From a virus: a stretch of 37,626 nt of DNA. Below the pieces are notes generated by a model. It was given only the letters and a program-made list of their open reading frames with translations. It made no database searches and had not been told where the DNA came from. Made by a program: the position numbers and the translations under genes. Below, in pieces: positions 6,906 through 14,568 of this stretch. Within the stretch, counting starts at the first letter, position 1; each line of letters begins with the position of its first letter. The stretch is taken from IMG/VR virus record IMGVR_UViG_3300048509_000011, positions 1 through 37,626 of that record. One strand, 5' to 3'.

Positions 6906-7814
6906 ATGGCTTTTGCAGTATCTTCAGGTCGTCCGGACTACACGGGCAACTTTATCCCCGAGATTTGGTCGGGCAAGCTCATCGAGAACTTCTACGATGC
7001 GACTGTCCTATCCGCAATCTCTAACACTGACTACGAAGGTGAAATCCGTAACATGGGTGACACGGTTAATATCCGTACAACTCCAGAGATCACCATCAAA
7101 ACCTACGTTAAGGGCCAGACTCTTGCAGTCGAAAACCCTGACAAAGCGAAGCTGCAGCTCGTAATTGACAAAGGCGAATACTTCGCTTGTGTTGAAGACG
7201 ATGTTGATCAGGTTCAGTCTGACATCGCATTGATGGATCAGTGGTCTAAAGACGCTTCTGAGCGTATGAAGATCAAGATCGACGAGCGTGTTCTGACAGA
7301 CCTGTTGCCTGACGTTGGCGCAAACAACAAAGGCTCATCAGCTGGCCGCATCTCTGGCGACATCAACTTGGGTGTAGCAGGTACTCCTGTTGCTATCACA
7401 AGCTCTAACGTCATTGATACCATCATCAACATGGGTACCGTACTTGACGAAGCTAATGCTCCTGAGCAGGATCGCTTCATGGTTATCCCTGCCAAGATGG
7501 CTGGCTATATCAAGCAGTCTGACCTTAAAGACGCATCTATCACTGGCGATGGATCATCCCCTCTACGGAATGGTCGCCTCGGCATGATTGATCGTTTCAC
7601 CCTTTACGTGTCTCACAATCTGAAGAAAACTTCAGGCGGTGAGTTTAGCGTACTTGGTGGTCATAAGATGGGCTTTACGTTTGCATCACAGATGACAAAC
7701 ATGGAAACCATCCGGTCTGAGACAACTTTTGGTAACATCATTCGTGGCCTGCAAGTATATGGTTACAAAGTGGTGAAGCCTGAAGCGCTCTCAACTGCTA
7801 TCGTAACGCTTTAA
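6906..7814 (+). CDS. Major capsid protein
   Basis: This 302-residue protein sits just after the scaffold behind the strong site AGGAGG (6895-6900). It begins MAFAVSSGRPDYTGNFIPEIW and contains an MGDTVNIRTTPEITI strand pair like the coat proteins of many marine podoviruses. An HK97-like fold is expected but is inferred from family resemblance and position. The length is on the short side for P22-like coats, so a large insertion domain is unlikely. The codons are the most GC-ending in the window, consistent with high expression. Confidence 0.9.
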   Translation: MAFAVSSGRPDYTGNFIPEIWSGKLIENFYDATVLSAISNTDYEGEIRNMGDTVNIRTTPEITIKTYVKGQTLAVENPDKAKLQLVIDKGEYFACVEDDVDQVQSDIALMDQWSKDASERMKIKIDERVLTDLLPDVGANNKGSSAGRISGDINLGVAGTPVAITSSNVIDTIINMGTVLDEANAPEQDRFMVIPAKMAGYIKQSDLKDASITGDGSSPLRNGRLGMIDRFTLYVSHNLKKTSGGEFSVLGGHKMGFTFASQMTNMETIRSETTFGNIIRGLQVYGYKVVKPEALSTAIVTL

Positions 7815-7829
7815 TAGGAGGGCTTGATA

Positions 7830-8285
7830 ATGGCTACTTATAACGATGGTAAAGGATATAACTTAGGTACTGGTGCCGCGCACGTAGCTGCAGGTATTAA
7901 CCGAGTTTCATCCATAACTGTAGATCTGGACTTTGCAGCAATCACTACGGCTCGCGCCGCAGCTGGTTTGACTGCATTGGGTGCAGCTGACATCTTGGAA
8001 GTTATTAAAGTTCCAGCAAAAACCTTGGTTACACATGTGGCGCTTGAGGTTACTACTGCTGAGGGCGGAACACTTACACTTGATGTTGGTGATGGCGATA
8101 ACCCAGATGGCTACCTTGACGGCGTAAATGGTAATGCTACTGCAGCATATATCTCTGTCGCCGGAACTGACGCCTTTGAGCAGGGTAAGTATTACACTGC
8201 TGCTGATACAATCGACGTTGTTACAGTCAACGCCGCTGATACAGCAGTTATGAAACTTACAGCTGTTATGGTTGATTGTTCATAA
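7830..8285 (+). CDS. Capsid decoration / head accessory protein (putative)
   Basis: This 151-residue protein directly follows the capsid gene. ATG 7830 was chosen because AGGAGG (7817-7822) is seven bases upstream; an in-frame TTG at 7824 is too close. The protein is Ala/Thr/Gly/Asp-rich and beta-like (LTLDVGDGDNPDGYLDG) with almost no basic residues, typical of surface decoration or head-fibre proteins. Similar genes follow the capsid gene in marine podoviruses. Function is inferred from position. Confidence 0.65.
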   Translation: MATYNDGKGYNLGTGAAHVAAGINRVSSITVDLDFAAITTARAAAGLTALGAADILEVIKVPAKTLVTHVALEVTTAEGGTLTLDVGDGDNPDGYLDGVNGNATAAYISVAGTDAFEQGKYYTAADTIDVVTVNAADTAVMKLTAVMVDCS

Positions 8286-8298
8286 ACTAAAGTGAGTT

Positions 8299-8314
8299 GG
8301 GGGCTTCGGCCCCC
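8299..8314 (+). terminator. UUCG-tetraloop hairpin after the head module
   Basis: GGGGGC-TTCG-GCCCCC forms a six-pair G/C stem closed by the very stable UUCG loop, 14 bases after the decoration gene. No long T tract follows (TCCTCT), so it may act as a partial terminator or an mRNA 3'-end stabiliser. Either would give more capsid message than downstream message. Confidence 0.6.
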
Positions 8315-8335
8315 TCCTCTACCTAGGAGGTACAT

Positions 8336-8506
8336 GTGGCTAAAAATATGAAACACTATTTTCGTGATGGGACTGAGTATAAAGGCGATTCACATAAGAT
8401 GCCTAATGGCCAGCTACATTCTGGGAAAACACATGGCAAAAACAGTAAACGTTTATTTCATCTAAAAGAATTAAGCGCTACGGCACAGAAAAAGGCTAAA
8501 GCATAA
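8336..8506 (+). CDS. Very small basic protein 1 of the Lys/Cys cassette
   Basis: This 56-residue protein starts at GTG 8336, five bases after TAGGAGG (8324-8330). ATG 8346 is the alternative. It is rich in Lys and His (KHYFRDGTEYKGDSHKMPNG, then HSGKTHGKNSKRLFHLKEL). Its stop overlaps the next start in TAATG. It resembles short marine phage proteins with the same YKGxxHKMPNGxxHxGxxH pattern. A nucleic-acid-binding or virion role is plausible but unproven. Confidence 0.7.
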   Translation: MAKNMKHYFRDGTEYKGDSHKMPNGQLHSGKTHGKNSKRLFHLKELSATAQKKAKA

Positions 8507-8751
8507 TGGCAAAAATTGATAAGTCCAAGATGGCCTGCAACAAACCGAAACGTCAAGTTTCTGGCGGTAAAAAGTTTGTGGTTAAAGCGTGCCAAAACGG
8601 TAAAGAAAAAATTATTCGCTTCGGCGATGCTAATATGACTATTAAAAAAGATCAGCCAGGACGGCGTAAGAATTTTCGTGCGAGGCATGGGTGTGATAGC
8701 AGACCCCCCTCGAAAATGACCGCTCGTTACTGGTCTTGTAAGAAGTGGTGA
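8506..8751 (+). CDS. Small Lys/Cys protein 2 (RFG...RHGCD...YWSCKKW type)
   Basis: This 81-residue protein is very basic. It has a conserved-looking order of motifs: KACQNGKEKIIRFGD near residue 30, RRKNFRARHGCD near 55, and a C-terminal TARYWSCKKW. Four cysteines (two N-terminal, two C-terminal) could bind a metal. I recognise this family from marine phages and believe relatives occur in large algal viruses. No function is established to my knowledge. Confidence 0.75.
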   Translation: MAKIDKSKMACNKPKRQVSGGKKFVVKACQNGKEKIIRFGDANMTIKKDQPGRRKNFRARHGCDSRPPSKMTARYWSCKKW

Positions 8752-8755
8752 TAAA

Positions 8756-8917
8756 ATGGCAGCTCCAAAAGCAAAAGCTAAAAAAGACGCTTGTTATTAT
8801 AAAGTAAAGGCCCGCTATTCAGTTTGGCCCAGCGCGTACGCATCGGGCGCTTTGGCTAAATGTAGGAAAGTAGGTGCCGCAAACTGGGGTAATAAAAGTG
8901 GCAGTAAGAAAAAGTAA
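8756..8917 (+). CDS. Small Lys/Cys protein 3 (CYYKVKARYSVWPSAYASG type)
   Basis: This 53-residue protein begins at ATG 8756, four bases after the previous stop. A basic start (APKAKAKKDA) is followed by CYYKVKARYSVWPSAYASG and a CRKVGAANWGNKS segment, then a Lys tail. The central sequence is a recurring viral motif that I know from marine phages and, I believe, algal viruses. Function is unknown. Its close coupling to its neighbours suggests they work together. Confidence 0.75.
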   Translation: MAAPKAKAKKDACYYKVKARYSVWPSAYASGALAKCRKVGAANWGNKSGSKKK

Positions 8918-9134
8918 GAAGGGTGCATCCCTACGAAAATGGTTTGGCCAGAACAACGGCAAAGGCTGGGTTGACTGCAAGACAGGTAAACCTTGTGGAC
9001 GAAGTGGGTCAAAAAGTGATAGTAAGAGGGGATACCCTGCGTGCCGCCCGACTATGGCGCAGTGTAAAACTGCAGCAGCGAAGGCCGCAATGAAGAAAAA
9101 AGGCTCGTCTAAACGAGTTAACTGGAAAGCGTAA
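8898..9134 (+). CDS. Small Lys/Cys protein 4 (GKGWVDCKTGKPCGR type)
   Basis: This 78-residue protein is read from GTG 8898, overlapping the previous gene by 20 bases; an upstream in-frame GTG at 8874 lies deeper in the neighbour. The core is LRKWFGQNNGKGWVDCKTG, a KPCGR motif, then KRGYPACRPTMAQC, with four cysteines in a C-x5-C...C-x7-C layout. The tail is Ala/Lys-rich. The motif set is conserved in marine phages and, I believe, in some large eukaryotic viruses. The start remains uncertain because no clear SD is present. Confidence 0.72.
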   Translation: MAVRKSKKGASLRKWFGQNNGKGWVDCKTGKPCGRSGSKSDSKRGYPACRPTMAQCKTAAAKAAMKKKGSSKRVNWKA

Positions 9135-9144
9135 GGAGACTATT

Positions 9145-9456
9145 ATGAGTGGACGATGGCTTAAAAATATAACTGACGGTGAAATTTACGAGTGGGATGA
9201 AATCTTAGCTGATAACCCTAAGACTGTTGAAGTCACTGAGGAACAGGCGTTCCCAGAGAAATTTATCCCAAAGAAACAAAAAGGGCGCAAGTCTAAAGTA
9301 TCTTTGGAAACTGAAGTGCCTGAGGAGCCAGATACTACTCCGCCAGAGCTTGCAGATGAAGCGACTAGAGGATTGGTTCGTGCGCGTGATGATAACGGGC
9401 ATTTTATGTCTGATGATCCAGACACACCAGAAAACGAAGCGTGGGCTAAAGAATGA
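9145..9456 (+). CDS. Hypothetical acidic protein
   Basis: This 103-residue protein has AAGGAG six bases before its ATG. The N-terminus (MSGRWLKNITDGEIYEWDE) resembles short domains in phage neck genes. A Lys-rich hinge (PKKQKGRKSK) is followed by a disordered Glu/Pro/Asp tail. The stop overlaps the next gene in an ATGA. No function is recognised; position suggests a head-completion or connector accessory role. Confidence 0.6.
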   Translation: MSGRWLKNITDGEIYEWDEILADNPKTVEVTEEQAFPEKFIPKKQKGRKSKVSLETEVPEEPDTTPPELADEATRGLVRARDDNGHFMSDDPDTPENEAWAKE

Positions 9457-10097
9457 TCTTAGATGATGTAATCACAGAGGTTAGGCGCATCATACAGGAT
9501 ACGAATATACCGTATCGTTATAGTGATGATGTATTGTTGGGCTTCGCTAACCAAGCCCTAAAACGTATAGCTGTATTGCGCCCTGATCTTTTTGCTTCCA
9601 TCGAAGAAATACCCTGTACGTTTAATTCTGTTGTGCAATCAGCCCCAGCTGATTCTATACGTTTGATCGAAATCTACTCTGTAAAAGACGGGGCTGGGAT
9701 TATTGAAACAAACCGTGAAGCTCTGGATCAAGCATACCCAACATGGATGAATGACCCAGCAGGAGCTACTGTAAACTTTATGCGGCATGTCCGTAACCCA
9801 AATAAATTTTTTATATACCCTAAAGCCCCCGATAATCAGATATTAATCGGGGAGTATTCTAAGACCCCTGCTGTATATACAGGCACTCAAACTGTTGCTT
9901 TACTACCGGATGCCTATTTCCCTGTGGTGATTGATGCTACAGTGTTTATAGCAGAGTCTGTTGATAACGAGCATGTAAACTCTCAACGTGCACAGTTGTT
10001 CCAGCAATCCTTTACTCAGGCCTTAGGTGTTGCCGCACAGTCTCGTGCGATTACTGATCCTGAGAGTGGCGGACTTGAGAGGGAGGATGTTGTATAA
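9453..10097 (+). CDS. Head-tail adaptor protein (DUF6682-like)
   Basis: This 214-residue protein would sit under the portal and link it to the tail. The N-terminal helices (EVRRIIQDTNIPYRYSDDVL, then GFANQALKRIAVLRPDLF) are the familiar start of this phage adaptor group. The middle is beta-rich with MNDPAGATVNFMRH. The C-terminal helix runs through a VNSQRAQLFQQSF segment. Overlap-coupled to both neighbours. The DUF assignment is from memory and needs a profile search; the adaptor role is likely from order and size. Confidence 0.75.
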   Translation: MILDDVITEVRRIIQDTNIPYRYSDDVLLGFANQALKRIAVLRPDLFASIEEIPCTFNSVVQSAPADSIRLIEIYSVKDGAGIIETNREALDQAYPTWMNDPAGATVNFMRHVRNPNKFFIYPKAPDNQILIGEYSKTPAVYTGTQTVALLPDAYFPVVIDATVFIAESVDNEHVNSQRAQLFQQSFTQALGVAAQSRAITDPESGGLEREDVV

Positions 10098-10750
10098 TGC
10101 CAAACCGTGCTTTTAGAGAAATCGTCACTAGGCTCGCTCCAAGCGTCCCTGGTGCCCCTAACGTAGTTGTAGAGCAGTATGTACGAGATGCAGCCATAGA
10201 GGCGTGTGAGCGCACCCTAGCGTGGCGCTATGAGCAACCTCAGATACGACTTAACCCAGGCGGGCATGATTATGCGTATGACCCACCAGATTTTTCTGAG
10301 GTGCATGCTATCTTAACTGCTACAGTAAATGGGGAAAAATTAACCCCAATTTCTTTAGAGCAGCTGCACGATATATACCCCAAGTGGCCGTATGTGTCGT
10401 CAGATGAGCACTCTACTCCTAGATATATAACATCTATAGACCCAGATCATTTTGCTGTAGCACCAATACCGGACGCTAATGTTGTTTATGATGTACGTAT
10501 GATTGTAGCTCTTAAGCCCCTACGCACAGCCTACGAGATGGATCAGACACCATTAGATGATTTAGAAAATGTAATTATGCACGGGGCGTTGCAGCATCTT
10601 TTGGTGTTACCAGATCGCACATGGAGTGATAGAGAGCTAGCGTCATACCACGCAAAACAGTTTGCTTACAAACTATCAGAGCGCAGGGCTAGAGCTAACT
10701 TAGGTACAGGCAGAGGCTCTATGCGTGTACAGAACCAAAGATTTGCGTGA
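10097..10750 (+). CDS. Connector / neck protein (putative)
   Basis: This 217-residue protein starts in the TAATG stop overlap of the adaptor gene. It has an N-terminal FREIVTRLAPSVPGAP segment, an aromatic YAYDPPDFSEV strand, and a C-terminal helix ending RARANLGTGRGS. I recognise similar proteins paired with adaptor genes in marine podoviruses, where they are thought to be neck or tail-tube parts. The exact structural role is inference. Confidence 0.65.
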   Translation: MPNRAFREIVTRLAPSVPGAPNVVVEQYVRDAAIEACERTLAWRYEQPQIRLNPGGHDYAYDPPDFSEVHAILTATVNGEKLTPISLEQLHDIYPKWPYVSSDEHSTPRYITSIDPDHFAVAPIPDANVVYDVRMIVALKPLRTAYEMDQTPLDDLENVIMHGALQHLLVLPDRTWSDRELASYHAKQFAYKLSERRARANLGTGRGSMRVQNQRFA

Positions 10751-10758
10751 GGTGAAAT

Positions 10759-11100
10759 ATGGCAGATACAATTAGACTTGTTAAAGGTGACTCTAAACCA
10801 GTAATTATCCTCACGCTTACTGATGAGTCTACTGATAGCCCGTATGACTTATCACCGTCGTCTGTGAGTGTATCTGTTCGTTTCCGCAAAGCTAACACTA
10901 GCACTTTACTTAGCACGATTAACTGTAGCCTAGTTAACACAGGTACAGACGGCAAAGTACAATTTGATTTTTCCGGCGGCGTTCTTACTAACTTAGATGC
11001 CGGTCAGTATGAGGGCGAGGTTGTTGTATCAACATCGGGCGCTGGCACACAGACTGTTTATGAAACACTGAGTTTCAGGGTTAGAGATAATCTCATATGA
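10759..11100 (+). CDS. Ig-like virion protein (BppU N-terminal-like)
   Basis: This 113-residue all-beta protein reads RLVKGDSKPVIILTLTD, then a SVSVRFRKANTSTLLSTI strand and a DAGQYEGEVVVST hairpin. This matches the pattern of the small N-terminal domain of siphophage baseplate upper proteins. Such domains anchor fibres or receptor-binding proteins. GAGGTG lies four bases before the ATG, and the end overlaps the next gene by four bases. A stand-alone attachment adaptor for the next gene's fibre is plausible. Confidence 0.6.
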   Translation: MADTIRLVKGDSKPVIILTLTDESTDSPYDLSPSSVSVSVRFRKANTSTLLSTINCSLVNTGTDGKVQFDFSGGVLTNLDAGQYEGEVVVSTSGAGTQTVYETLSFRVRDNLI

Positions 11101-12524
11101 AGATAGGGCTTAGTGTAACTGTATTATCTATTGGCGCTGCCGCTGTTGTAAGCGATATTAGCGTTGCAGTAGCACGCCCTAGTTATATAGAAGCTAAAGT
11201 TAATCCCGCCACTATAATATTTAGCCCAGCAGCACGCCCATTAGTATTAGAGCAAACTAATCTTGTCTCTGAGTCTGTGTCTATGGGAGATGGCGAAGAC
11301 GCAACGGGAGGGTTTGCTGCTCAGCTAACAAAAGCGCTAGATGTACTCAAAGAAGAACCCGATGATGTTGCGCTACCTACTGACGCAGACCCTGTGTTTG
11401 ATGCGCAGCCAGTGTTTGCAGAAACGGTTACTGTTACCGACGCACAGATTGTCATAAGTTTTGATGATATAGTTGATTTTGATCCGTCTACCCCTGCGGT
11501 AGATTTTGAACCTGTAAGTATTACTGAGGCTGACGCTAAAGAAGTAACAGTTGCAGAACTGGCTGATAACGACGATGTATCTATTACTGAGGCTATCTCT
11601 AACCAACCTAATATACCCAAGACTGATGCAGTAACTGCGACAGAAGTTTCGACTAGGCAAATACAGCCAGCTAAATCAGATACAGTGGCTGTTACTGAGG
11701 CTGTTGATGATTTTGAAGTAGGTAAAGTATTGGCCGACGCTGTGTCGGTAACAGAAGCTATAGCAAATGAAGTTACATTTCCTACTTCAGATGCTGTCAA
11801 CGCGGTGCAGTCGAACATAAAAACTTTTACATCTAGCGTAGACTTTGACTTATCTGATGCTGACGTAGACCCAGACCCAGTTACAGCTACGGACGTTATT
11901 GACGACTTTGATTTTAATAAAGGGCTTGCAGACGCCACTACGGCCACTGAGACGGACGTTAAGGAAATTGCGGTAGGGGAGCTAGCTGATAACGATGCGA
12001 CCTCTGTAGTAGAAGCTATAGCTTTAGAGCCTAATAGTGTACTAACTGATTCTTTTACTGCTGTGGAGGGTATTAAACTTGGGCCTAGCATACCTAAGAC
12101 GGACGCAGTAACTGCAGCTGAGGCTATAGTACATGACATACGCCCACCACAATCAGACGCTGTTACAGCTACAGAAAGCGTGGCCACAATATTAACACTC
12201 GGCGATTCTGAATACATGTACCCAGATTTTGTATCTGTATCTGATGGATATAGAGGATTTCTTGAGGAGCCTTATTCATATACAATATCAGGTGTTGCTT
12301 ACTACGTACCTAATACGGGCGTTATAGGGGCAGCTGAACCTTTTAACACTGCTATGCTTGCTTCAGACCGTATAACTTTACCCGATGCAAGTTCAGCTGG
12401 ACTTCTTGTCAACTTTCATTATACTGATGTTGATGAAGATGACCGAGCTTTGGGCGGATACTACTTCAACCAAACGCCTATCAATGCTGGCAACAGTACG
12501 GTAGGTGCTAGAACAATCTTGTAA
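11097..12524 (+). CDS. Tail-fibre-like protein with 18-residue repeats
   Basis: This 475-residue protein is extremely acidic. About eleven units of roughly 18 residues run from about residue 159 to 361, each near D-A-V-T-A-T-E-A-[IV] followed by about nine variable residues; an earlier imperfect unit lies near 139. Some units are 19-28 residues. A non-repeat C-terminal domain (about 370-475) starts with DSEYMYPDFVSVSDGY and may be the distal head. The N-terminus has a hydrophobic stretch (MKIGLSVTVLSIGAAAVV) but no clear signal cleavage logic for a virion protein. Likely a rod-like fibre or spike. Confidence 0.65.
   Translation: MKIGLSVTVLSIGAAAVVSDISVAVARPSYIEAKVNPATIIFSPAARPLVLEQTNLVSESVSMGDGEDATGGFAAQLTKALDVLKEEPDDVALPTDADPVFDAQPVFAETVTVTDAQIVISFDDIVDFDPSTPAVDFEPVSITEADAKEVTVAELADNDDVSITEAISNQPNIPKTDAVTATEVSTRQIQPAKSDTVAVTEAVDDFEVGKVLADAVSVTEAIANEVTFPTSDAVNAVQSNIKTFTSSVDFDLSDADVDPDPVTATDVIDDFDFNKGLADATTATETDVKEIAVGELADNDATSVVEAIALEPNSVLTDSFTAVEGIKLGPSIPKTDAVTAAEAIVHDIRPPQSDAVTATESVATILTLGDSEYMYPDFVSVSDGYRGFLEEPYSYTISGVAYYVPNTGVIGAAEPFNTAMLASDRITLPDASSAGLLVNFHYTDVDEDDRALGGYYFNQTPINAGNSTVGARTIL
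11505..12185 (+). repeat. 54-nt coding repeat array
   Basis: DNA-level repeats encode the 18-residue units, with fragments such as GTAACTGC and ACTGAGGCT recurring. A longer duplicated block is visible: the translation around 11528-11650 (KEVTVAELADND...) recurs diverged around 11960-12070 (KEIAVGELADND...). This implies block duplication as well as unit duplication. Confidence 0.6.
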
Positions 12525-12537
12525 ATAGGAGCTGACC

Positions 12538-12978
12538 ATGATTCAAGATTCTATCAAAGTGACCGGTGAGTTGAAGATCACGGTCACAAATCCTAACGGA
12601 AATGTAACTCAAGAAACCATTATACCTAATTTAGTTGTTACCGCCGGTAAAAATCTTATCGCCTCGCGGCTTAAAGATACTACTGATGCTGCTTTGTCTC
12701 ATATGGCTATTGGCACAGGTAGCACTGCAGCGGCAGCTAATAATACTGCACTGGGTACTGAGGCAGGACGCGTAGCACTTACGTCTACGACAGTCACAGC
12801 TAACGCAGTAGCATATGTTGCTACGTTTGGGGCTGGTACGGGTACCGGCGCTATCACAGAGGCAGGCTTGTTTAACGCCAGCTCAAGTGGCGATATGTTG
12901 TGCCGCACAGTGTTTTCTGTTATCAACAAAGGAGCAGCTGACACTCTAGGTATTACTTGGACTGTTACTGTAAACTAA
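12538..12978 (+). CDS. Phage structural protein of the HMAIGTG family
   Basis: This 146-residue beta-rich protein has TAGGAG six bases before the ATG. Its conserved segments, GKNLIASRL, HMAIGTGSTAA, GRVALTS and GAITEAGLFNA with a final LGITWTVTVN, belong to a family common in phage tail-fibre regions. The protein probably forms part of the distal tail or fibre base. No catalytic residues are apparent. It is clustered with the two adhesin-like genes downstream. Confidence 0.75.
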   Translation: MIQDSIKVTGELKITVTNPNGNVTQETIIPNLVVTAGKNLIASRLKDTTDAALSHMAIGTGSTAAAANNTALGTEAGRVALTSTTVTANAVAYVATFGAGTGTGAITEAGLFNASSSGDMLCRTVFSVINKGAADTLGITWTVTVN

Positions 12979-12989
12979 GGGGCTAACAA

Positions 12990-14558
12990 ATGAGCGTCAA
13001 ATTTGCAAACAATGCCTTTGGTACACTGAACGCAGGTATAAATAACTCTGCTACTAGCATTACCTTGTCTAGTGGGCAAGGCGCTCGTTTCCCTACTCTT
13101 GCTAGTGGTGAATATTTTTACGCCACACTTATCGACACAAGCAACAATCTTGAAGTTGTAAAGTGTACTGCTAGATCAACAGACGTACTAACGATTACTC
13201 GGGCGCAAGAGAGCACGGCAGCTCGGGCGTTTGCGATTGGAGACAGGGTTGAGCTTCGTGTTACAGCTCAAGGGCTAGATGACGCGGCTAATCCATACGA
13301 TAAAGGTTCTTCGTCCACTGGGTCTTTTGGGCTACCAAAAGGTACTACAGCACAACAACCTACAGCAAGTGCTACTGAGGGTCATATTAGATATGACACT
13401 GACGATGACGTTGTGTATTATTCTAATGGTACATCTTGGTTAAAAATTTCTTCTATAATTGCTATATTAAATAGTGTTTCAGGTAACTTATATGCTGGGG
13501 CTGCTACTACACTAACTCTAACTGGCAAAGGTTTTCAGACGGCTAACTTAGTCGTTAATTTTACTCAGTCGTCAGACTCTATCGACGAAAACGTAACAGT
13601 CACGCCTACTTCAGATACAGCAGCTACAGTAACAGTGCCTTCTTCGGTGTTTAGTAATGTTACAGCTGGTAATGTTGTATCCATTAGTGCTACTAACTCA
13701 GACGGTACTTCATCTGGATCTGTGTCTAAAACTGCTTTAGCTCAACCTACAGGCGGTACAATAACAACATATGGTTCTTACCGAGTACATAGCTTTACTT
13801 CTTCTGGCTCTTTTGTTGTAGATTCTAACAGTTCGGCACTTAGCTCTGACATTTTGATTGTCGCTGGAGGCGGTGGCGGCGGTAGAGCCGGTAGCACAGG
13901 TAGAGGGGGAAACGGGGATGATAGTAGTTTTGGGTCGAACACCTCGATTGGCGGCGGCGGTGGCGGCGGGTCTAACGACAGTGACACAGCTCAATCAGGA
14001 AATAACGGCGGCTCAGGCGGAGGCGGCGGCGGTGATGACCAAAATGGTGACTCACCTGGCGGCTCAGGGACATCAGGACAAGGAAACAATGGCGGCGGCG
14101 GTTCAGGGCACACAGCTGGAGACCTCGGCGGCGGCGGCGGCGGTGCTGGAGCAGTTGGACAAACACAGATTTCAGGTAGCAAAGCAGGTAACGGCGGAAA
14201 CGGTCTAGCTAACGATTTTAGAACAGGTTCAAATGTTACTTACGCAGGCGGTGGCGGTGGTGGCACAAACAGCGGCGATGGCCAAGGCGGCACTGGAGGC
14301 GGCGGCAATGGCGGCGATGGTAGTTCTAATGCCCAAAACGGCGACACCAATAAAGGTTCTGGCGGCGGCGGAGGAGCTGGATCTGGATCAGGCGGCGGCG
14401 GAGGAGCTGGCGGTATGCGAGCTTTAACTAGCGTTTCTGTTTCACCTGGCTCTACTACTGTTACAGTTGGCGGCGGCGGCAGTGGCCCTGGAAGCGGAAC
14501 TTTTAAAGGCGGCAATGGCGGCTCAGGTATTGTAGTCATACGGTATCAGTTAGCATAG
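12990..14558 (+). CDS. Glycine-rich receptor-binding adhesin with IPT/TIG domain
   Basis: This 522-residue protein has three parts. Residues 1-95 are a virion-attachment-like domain also present in the 14922 gene. Residues about 153-250 look like an IPT/TIG Ig-like domain (GAATTLTLTGKGFQ). Residues about 255-522 start with HSFTSSGSFVV and then become a glycine-rich domain of GGGGGG runs alternating with polar loops, ending GGSGIVVIRYQLA. This is the classic phage glycine-rich adhesin pattern; structures of the T-even-type S16 adhesin show polyglycine-II helices in such regions. A host receptor-binding role is likely. Confidence 0.8.
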   Translation: MSVKFANNAFGTLNAGINNSATSITLSSGQGARFPTLASGEYFYATLIDTSNNLEVVKCTARSTDVLTITRAQESTAARAFAIGDRVELRVTAQGLDDAANPYDKGSSSTGSFGLPKGTTAQQPTASATEGHIRYDTDDDVVYYSNGTSWLKISSIIAILNSVSGNLYAGAATTLTLTGKGFQTANLVVNFTQSSDSIDENVTVTPTSDTAATVTVPSSVFSNVTAGNVVSISATNSDGTSSGSVSKTALAQPTGGTITTYGSYRVHSFTSSGSFVVDSNSSALSSDILIVAGGGGGGRAGSTGRGGNGDDSSFGSNTSIGGGGGGGSNDSDTAQSGNNGGSGGGGGGDDQNGDSPGGSGTSGQGNNGGGGSGHTAGDLGGGGGGAGAVGQTQISGSKAGNGGNGLANDFRTGSNVTYAGGGGGGTNSGDGQGGTGGGGNGGDGSSNAQNGDTNKGSGGGGGAGSGSGGGGGAGGMRALTSVSVSPGSTTVTVGGGGSGPGSGTFKGGNGGSGIVVIRYQLA

Positions 14559-14568
14559 GGAGGGCAAC

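Noticed and set aside
11097-11180. Signal peptide on the repeat protein
   Set aside because: Hydrophobic start exists, but phage virion proteins are assembled in the cytoplasm and no convincing cleavage context follows.
11321-12217. Long open minus-strand frame (298 codons), Ser/Val/Thr-rich
   Set aside because: It is the antisense of the 18-residue repeat array; its length comes from repeat composition and it has no ribosome site or independent context.
14233-14427. Alanine-rich plus-strand frame inside the glycine-rich gene
   Set aside because: Out-of-frame reading of GGC repeats; no support beyond openness.
13778-14539. Several proline-rich minus-strand frames
   Set aside because: They are complements of GGC glycine codons in the adhesin gene; low complexity and no start signal.
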